A stretch of DNA of 47,642 nucleotides from Candidatus Krumholzibacteriota bacterium (GTDB taxonomy: Bacteria > Krumholzibacteriota > Krumholzibacteriia > Krumholzibacteriales > Krumholzibacteriaceae). The position numbers and the translations under genes are program-made. The stretch covers positions 1 to 47,642 of the forward strand of contig JAFGPI010000162.1 of assembly GCA_016926065.1 (NCBI GenBank), given 5' to 3'. The notes beneath the pieces were generated by a model. It saw only the letters and a list, made by a program, of their open reading frames with translations. It did not search any database and had not been told where the DNA came from. This document shows, piece by piece, positions 43,623 to 47,642 of this stretch. Within the stretch, counting starts at the first letter, position 1, and every line of letters begins with the position of its first letter.

Positions 43623-44648
43623 CTAGGAGGATATACCATCTATCCTCCGCACCACGTAATCGGCGGCCAGACTTAAAGCGTCCTTTTCCAAAGAGGGCTC
43701 TATGTTGGCCAAGGAGCTTTTGGCGCTTTCTCCCAGTTCCCTGGCCTTACGCATGGAATATTCCACCCCCCCGTAGTTTTGCACGAAAGTGACCACCTCG
43801 TCCCAATGCATATCCTTTTTGAAATCAACCAGGAAGAGCTCGCTGACCCGCCTTTTCTTCATTTCGGGAGCGTTCCGGAAGGCGGCGATAAAGGGGAGGG
43901 TGACCCGGCCCTCGGTAAAATCGGAGGCGATGGGCTTCCCGATCCTTTCATCCACGGCCAAATAATCAAAAAGGTCGTCGGTAATCTGGAACGCCAGTCC
44001 CACATTTTCTCCGAAGAGGGAAAAGTTGCTTCGATATTCATATTTTCTATCCCCTGAACCGACTATCGCCCCGCATTCACTGGCGGCTGAAACCAGGGAG
44101 GCCGTTTTGCGGAATATCAATTCCATGTATCCTCTTTCGCTGAGGTAGATATTCCGGCTCTGCTGGAACTGCATCATCTCCCCCAGGCTCATTATATTGC
44201 ATGCCCGGGCCAGGATTTCCATCACCTCGAATAAACTTTCCTCCCCCAGGCAGGCGATGGACTTGGAGTAGAGAAAATCTCCCACAATGGTGGCGATTTC
44301 GGTTCCCCATTGGGAATAGATGGTGGGCCGCCCCCGGCGGACCTTGTGCTTGTCGATAATATCATCGTGCACCAAGGTGGCCGTATGAATCAGCTCAATG
44401 GCCACCCCGGCGGTTATGGCATCTTCGGGAATCGATCCGGCGCTTTTGGACGCCAGCAAGAGGATATTGGGCCGCAGGCGTTTTCCGGGGACACGCTTGA
44501 GCAATTCACAGATCTCCTCCATCAACGGCATCTCCGAGTGCAGGGAGGCCCGGAAGAGTTTCTCCAGTAAATCGAGCTCCCGTTTCACGGGAGCCCGCAG
44601 CATTTCCAGGGTTTGGTTATGGGAAATCTCCATGAAAACCGGGATCAT
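43623..44648 (-). CDS. Trans-polyprenyl diphosphate synthase
   Basis: This all-helical isoprenoid synthase has both aspartate-rich motifs: LVHDDIIDKHKVRRGRPT (DDIID, first) and AFQITDDLFDYLAVDER (DDLFD, second). It condenses isopentenyl diphosphate onto an allylic primer. At 341 residues and with the second motif DDxxD-like, it fits octaprenyl/heptaprenyl (quinone side chain) synthases better than short-chain ones, but chain length is not decidable by eye. ATG 44648 is the track start; ATG 44633 (MEISHNQ) is also possible. It heads the group amrS-rsfS-argS, 63 bases upstream of amrS. Confidence 0.9.
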   Translation of the reverse strand: MIPVFMEISHNQTLEMLRAPVKRELDLLEKLFRASLHSEMPLMEEICELLKRVPGKRLRPNILLLASKSAGSIPEDAITAGVAIELIHTATLVHDDIIDKHKVRRGRPTIYSQWGTEIATIVGDFLYSKSIACLGEESLFEVMEILARACNIMSLGEMMQFQQSRNIYLSERGYMELIFRKTASLVSAASECGAIVGSGDRKYEYRSNFSLFGENVGLAFQITDDLFDYLAVDERIGKPIASDFTEGRVTLPFIAAFRNAPEMKKRRVSELFLVDFKKDMHWDEVVTFVQNYGGVEYSMRKARELGESAKSSLANIEPSLEKDALSLAADYVVRRIDGISS

Positions 44649-45011
44649 TCCTTTCCGGGTCCTTTAGCCCTAGCGCGCGACCGATTCACGCCGGGGTCCG
44701 CCCCGCCAGCGGACCCGCCCGGGATGACTCCCTCGCCGCCGCCGATTACTCCGCCCCGTGCTGCCCGGTATATTCCTTCCCTCAGCCCTCTCCTCCCGGC
44801 ATATCCTTTGCAGTGAGACCCCGCGCGGAACAGAGCCTTCCGGCTAAAGGAAATTATCACTATTAACCGTCCCTGTCAAGAAACCACCCCCCGCCCGTCT
44901 CCAGGAAAAAGGTCGGCTAGGCCTTCTCCTTGTTCACCGACGTGTCTCCATATTGCCGGGCGAGTGAGGTCAGCCCGGTGGCGAGCACTCTGGGCATGTT
45001 GCAGCCGGAAT
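44649..45011. other. Intergenic region, no gene supported
   Basis: GC-rich, with dispersed CCCGCC/GGCGGG words. A 26-codon minus-strand frame (44917-44997, MPRVLATGLTSLARQYG...) has no ribosome site and no recognised family. No terminator hairpin with a T-run was found after tatC. Confidence 0.4.
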
Positions 45012-45752
45012 CTATTTGGCGGCCCTCTCCTTCCGCCGTTTTTCAATAATCAGGGACAAAAAGGCGCTTACCAGGAAGAGGAAAACCAGGGGCAGGGCCA
45101 TCAGGAGTTGGGAGGCGGGGTCGGGGGGGGTAAGCACGGCCCCGGCCACGAAGATCAGGATCACCGCCCAGCGCCACTGCTTGAGCAGGGTGCGGGGTGA
45201 AATCAATCCCAACGAGGTTAAAACCATTATAACCAGTGGAAGTTGGAATACGATGCCGAAGGCAAAACAGATCCGGGCCACGAACTCAAAATACTTATCC
45301 ACGGAGATCAAGGGGGATAACATCTCCGTTCCGAATTTGATCAGAAAGTTCAGGACTATGGGGATCAATATCCAGTAGGCGAATACCGCTCCCACGTAAA
45401 ACAGCACGGCGGACGGCAGGACCAGGGGAAGCACCGTTTTTTTCTCCCGGTCGAATAATCCGGGAGCGATAAAGGCCCAGGCGCGGAAGAGTATGAAGGG
45501 GAAGGAAACCAGAAAACCGGTGACCATGCTTAATTTCAGACGAACCATGAAGGCTTCCACCGGAGCGTGGAAATAGAGGCTTTCCAGGGGAATACCGGAA
45601 AGAAGAAAATCGAGAATATACCGGGAAAAAAACCAGATCACGATGGAGGTGACGAGCCAGGCGACCAGAATCGATATCAGGGTGGAGCGGAGTTCCTCCA
45701 GGTGATCGAGAAAACCCATGGTTTTAAGCTGCTCTTCCTGGTCGTCGGACAA
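45012..45752 (-). CDS. tatC: Sec-independent protein translocase TatC
   Basis: The six-helix inner-membrane protein recognises twin-arginine signal peptides. Motifs are the near N-terminal FLDHLEELRSTLI (cytosolic, conserved), FHAPVEAFMVRLKLS, PFILFRAWAFIAPGLFDREK, and six hydrophobic segments ending in LVFLFLVSAFLSLII. 246 residues, usual length. The track start is TTG 45752; MGFLDHLEEL (ATG 45719) would be the alternative and lacks a clear ribosome site too. tatA/tatB genes are not in the window. It is 16 bases after the unknown secreted-protein gene and possibly co-transcribed. Confidence 0.95.
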   Translation of the reverse strand: MSDDQEEQLKTMGFLDHLEELRSTLISILVAWLVTSIVIWFFSRYILDFLLSGIPLESLYFHAPVEAFMVRLKLSMVTGFLVSFPFILFRAWAFIAPGLFDREKKTVLPLVLPSAVLFYVGAVFAYWILIPIVLNFLIKFGTEMLSPLISVDKYFEFVARICFAFGIVFQLPLVIMVLTSLGLISPRTLLKQWRWAVILIFVAGAVLTPPDPASQLLMALPLVFLFLVSAFLSLIIEKRRKERAAK

Positions 45753-45768
45753 CCTGCCCCCCCGCCAA

Positions 45769-46629
45769 CTACTGGAGTTTTACTTCATCATAGGTGCTCC
45801 GGGCCACATCCACCTCCGTGGTTTTCCCGGTGGCGGCGTCGGCCCTCTCCATTTTGCCTTTCATATCCATGGTGTAATCGGCCTCCACCACGTAACCGCC
45901 CTCCAGGGCGATCTTCACCTCTCCGTGCAATTCGATATCACCCTGCATGGTCCCCATTTCGGAATCGCTGTTCAGTTTAAGCTTACCCTCGAACTTGATC
46001 GATGCCACTTCAACACCTTTTTTGTTTTCAAATTTTTCCAGCCTGAAATTAATATCTCCCTGCAAATCGTTGGCGTTCTCTTTCCCCTCCTCCTTCATCT
46101 CCTGGGCCATATTCCGGGTCCAGGTCGATCCCTTGGTGACCGCCTCTGCGGGAAGCTCGAAAAACCATTTATCGACAAAATCCTCCAGGGCCTCGCCCTT
46201 TCCGATCCCCATGATGTAACCCTTGACCTCCACTATCTTGCCCTGGGGATCCAGAACCACCTTTACCGATTTGCCCTCCGCTTTCACCCGGCTGGGACCT
46301 TCCCGCAGCTCATCGCCCATCAGCATCTTTTCGGTGTATTTGTTGTGCTGCACGTCCACCCGGAAGTTTCCGTCTTCCAGCTTTTCGAGCAGGGAAATCT
46401 CGACCTCGAACGACTGGATCTGGGTGATGCTGTTACCCATCCAGTTCGATTCGGTCCGGCTCGAACGTTTATAGCTGCGGACCTCTCCCTCCGCCGGAGC
46501 GTACCGGAGCTTTATCTCCTTATCCCCCGCCTTGAGAATAGCCGGGGCTAAGGCCGCCAGGGTAAAAACCACAACCGAAAACAGCACCAGCACCCGCCGG
46601 GTGGCGGCGAAAAAATCCTGACCGTTCAT
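45769..46629 (-). CDS. Secreted protein of unknown function (DUF6263-like)
   Basis: The 286-residue protein has a basic N-terminus and signal segment (VLVLFSVVVFTLAALAPAILKAG) and a beta-rich mature domain: KLRYAPAEGEVRSYKRSSRTES, VDVQHNKYTEKMLMGDELRE, LPAEAVTKGSTWTRNMAQEM, EGGYVVEADYTMDMKG. The pattern of YxxxxxGxxxxY and SVKVVLDPQGKIVEV resembles uncharacterised exported proteins of FCB-group genomes. No catalytic motif was seen. ATG 46629 with GGGGGAGCGCA upstream. It precedes tatC, which could be chance or could indicate a Tat-related role, but its own signal lacks a clear twin-arginine motif followed by the usual consensus (TRRVLVLFS has RR). Confidence 0.75.
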   Translation of the reverse strand: MNGQDFFAATRRVLVLFSVVVFTLAALAPAILKAGDKEIKLRYAPAEGEVRSYKRSSRTESNWMGNSITQIQSFEVEISLLEKLEDGNFRVDVQHNKYTEKMLMGDELREGPSRVKAEGKSVKVVLDPQGKIVEVKGYIMGIGKGEALEDFVDKWFFELPAEAVTKGSTWTRNMAQEMKEEGKENANDLQGDINFRLEKFENKKGVEVASIKFEGKLKLNSDSEMGTMQGDIELHGEVKIALEGGYVVEADYTMDMKGKMERADAATGKTTEVDVARSTYDEVKLQ

Positions 46630-46929
46630 TGCGCTCCCCCTAGTTAAAAAATGAAAACCACCGGGAATTTTTTAACCAATTCGCTAATAGATTACACTAT
46701 TTTTTCGCTGGGGAAAAGAGTCAAATGGTTTCCGCCCCAGATTTTTCCTCATCCCGGTGACCAATCCCACTCCGCCCGCCTACAGCCGGCGCGGTCCCCG
46801 GAAGCAGGGGCGGGGGCAACGGCACAAGCCCGCTTCCCCTCGGGCCCGGGCGCGGCCCCCACCAGGCCGCTGCAATGAGGGGGAAAGGGAGATCATTTCC
46901 CATCCCGGCCGCCCGGATTTGCGGCCGCT
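46630..46929. other. Intergenic region, no gene supported
   Basis: The 70-codon minus-strand ORF at 46721-46933 is Gly/Pro/Arg-rich, follows nrdR directly and has no family resemblance. The part at 46650-46710 is AT-rich and may hold the promoter of the secreted-protein gene. Confidence 0.4.
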
Positions 46930-47388
46930 TCATTCCTGGGATTCCAACAGGCCTCTTAACTCTTTTAGAAATTGTGAAATGTCCTTGAAATCCCGGTATA
47001 CGGAGGCGAATCTGACGTAGGCGACCTGGTCTATATTAGCCAGTCTCTTGATGATTTCATTGCCCAGTTCCTGGGTAGGTATCTCGTCCCTCAGATGGCT
47101 GGAAACCGTTCTCTCCACGTCATCGATCAATTTTTCCAGGGTTTCCATCGGCACGGGGCGTTTCTCGCAGGCCCGGAGCAGCCCGTTCAGCACCTTTTCC
47201 CGGGAGTAGCGTTCCCGCCGCCCGTCCTTCTTGACCACCATGACCAGGCGGTGCTCGACATACTCGTAGGTGGTAAAGCGGTGTCCACAGGCCAGGCACT
47301 CCCGGCGTCTTCTGACCGCGGAGTTCTCCTTGGTCGCGCGGCTGTCGACCACTTTGTCCTCTTCATGGCCGCAAGCGGGGCAGCGCAA
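46930..47388 (-). CDS. nrdR: Transcriptional repressor NrdR
   Basis: This 152-residue regulator represses ribonucleotide reductase genes when dATP is high. N-terminal zinc ribbon: CPACGHEEDKVVDSRATKE and CLACGHRFTTYEY (two CxxC pairs). ATP-cone domain: VVKKDGRRERYSREKVLNGLLRACEKRPV to VAYVRFASVYRDF. I choose TTG 47388, giving MRCPACG, because AGGAGG is six bases upstream; the track's ATG 47394 abuts the ribosome site. It follows the deaminase gene directly. Target nrd boxes were not found in the window. Confidence 0.95.
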   Translation of the reverse strand: MRCPACGHEEDKVVDSRATKENSAVRRRRECLACGHRFTTYEYVEHRLVMVVKKDGRRERYSREKVLNGLLRACEKRPVPMETLEKLIDDVERTVSSHLRDEIPTQELGNEIIKRLANIDQVAYVRFASVYRDFKDISQFLKELRGLLESQE

Positions 47389-47390
47389 GC

Positions 47391-47642
47391 TCATCCTCCT
47401 TTCGACTCGATCAAGGGGATCTTTTCCTGCTCTCCCGGAGGCATATAGACCGTCTCAATACCGGCTTCCGCGATCATCCTTTCCCCCAGCTCGTCGGGAT
47501 ATTTGGCTCCCAAAACAAGCCTGCTGATACCGGCATTGATGATCATCTTGGTACAGGTCGAACAGGGCGAGTCGGTGCAATACATGGTGGCGCCGTCCAT
47601 CCTGGCCCCGCTGCCGGCCGCCTGGATTATGGCATTCTGTTC
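47391..47642 (-). CDS. dCMP deaminase (ComEB-like), 3' part
   Basis: The last 83 residues are in the window. The first visible residues EQNAII continue the HAE motif (the His lies outside). CTDSPCSTCTKMIINAGI is the zinc-binding PCxxC motif of the cytidine/deoxycytidylate deaminase fold, and the tail AEAGIETVYMPPGEQEK matches the ComEB/dCMP deaminase family. It deaminates dCMP to dUMP for dTTP synthesis. It overlaps the upstream ATG of nrdR, fitting a nucleotide-metabolism operon. The 5' end lies beyond the window. Confidence 0.9.
   Translation of the reverse strand, partial: EQNAIIQAAGSGARMDGATMYCTDSPCSTCTKMIINAGISRLVLGAKYPDELGERMIAEAGIETVYMPPGEQEKIPLIESKGG

Noticed and set aside
44917-44997. 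26-codon frame MPRVLATGLTSLARQYG after tatC
   Set aside because: No ribosome site and no recognised family. It looks protein-like but is too short to support.
46721-46933. 70-codon ORF directly after nrdR
   Set aside because: Gly/Pro/Arg low-complexity content and no homology signal.

Overview
The window looks like a chromosomal segment of a GC-rich, Gram-negative (diderm) bacterium. Diderm markers are an ExbB/ExbD/TonB set, a LolCDE/LolA-like envelope cassette with an outer-membrane barrel candidate, an RND pump with its adaptor, TatC and several lipoproteins. Two loci encode secreted proteins ending in the PNPFNPSTTI...LLR type C-terminal (FlgD-like/type IX sorting-like) domain. That domain is typical of the FCB group and allied candidate phyla such as Krumholzibacteriota, Eisenbacteria and Latescibacterota. 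I infer a member of that assemblage and cannot place it more precisely. No rRNA, tRNA, CRISPR array, intact transposase or prophage was recognised.

Layout. 1-3.5 kb: two secreted/surface proteins on the minus strand, the first cut by the window edge. 3.6-8.1 kb: two B12-binding-type radical SAM enzymes and a FabH-like ketoacyl synthase. 8.4-9.0 kb: a plus-strand RRM RNA-binding protein with a long leader and a strong terminator. 9.3-10.8 kb: two surface-protein genes broken by four single-base frameshifts. 10.9-12.9 kb: tonB-exbB-exbD. 13.2-15.5 kb: a serine hydrolase fused to a TPR-like tail, and a ferritin-like protein. 15.7-18.0 kb: kbl-tdh for threonine breakdown, behind a near-ideal promoter. 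18.2-19.1 kb: an unrecognised lipoprotein.

19.2-25.3 kb: a plus-strand operon of a TetR regulator, an outer-membrane barrel candidate, an ABC ATPase, two FtsX/LolC-type permeases and a LolA-like periplasmic protein. Its promoter is consensus and carries TetR-type palindromes. This is the best candidate for an under-described system: a self-contained inner-to-outer membrane lipid or lipoprotein transport cassette. It is followed by a convergent RND pump and adaptor (25.5-29.8 kb), a DUF3524/QTMAN-type glycosyltransferase resembling the tRNA-queuosine mannosyltransferase, and an NCS2-like permease.

33.2-47.6 kb: a lipoprotein with an invasin-like Ig domain on the plus strand, then a long minus-strand housekeeping block. 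It holds two STAS anti-anti-sigma-type proteins, purM, an HD-GYP c-di-GMP phosphodiesterase candidate, an unrecognised two-domain protein, a PfkB-family kinase, argS (lacking a recognisable HIGH motif), rsfS, amrS, a polyprenyl diphosphate synthase, tatC, a secreted protein of unknown function, nrdR and the 3' part of a dCMP deaminase gene. Several starts appear to be TTG or GTG, judged from Shine-Dalgarno spacing. Promoter calls are by eye.
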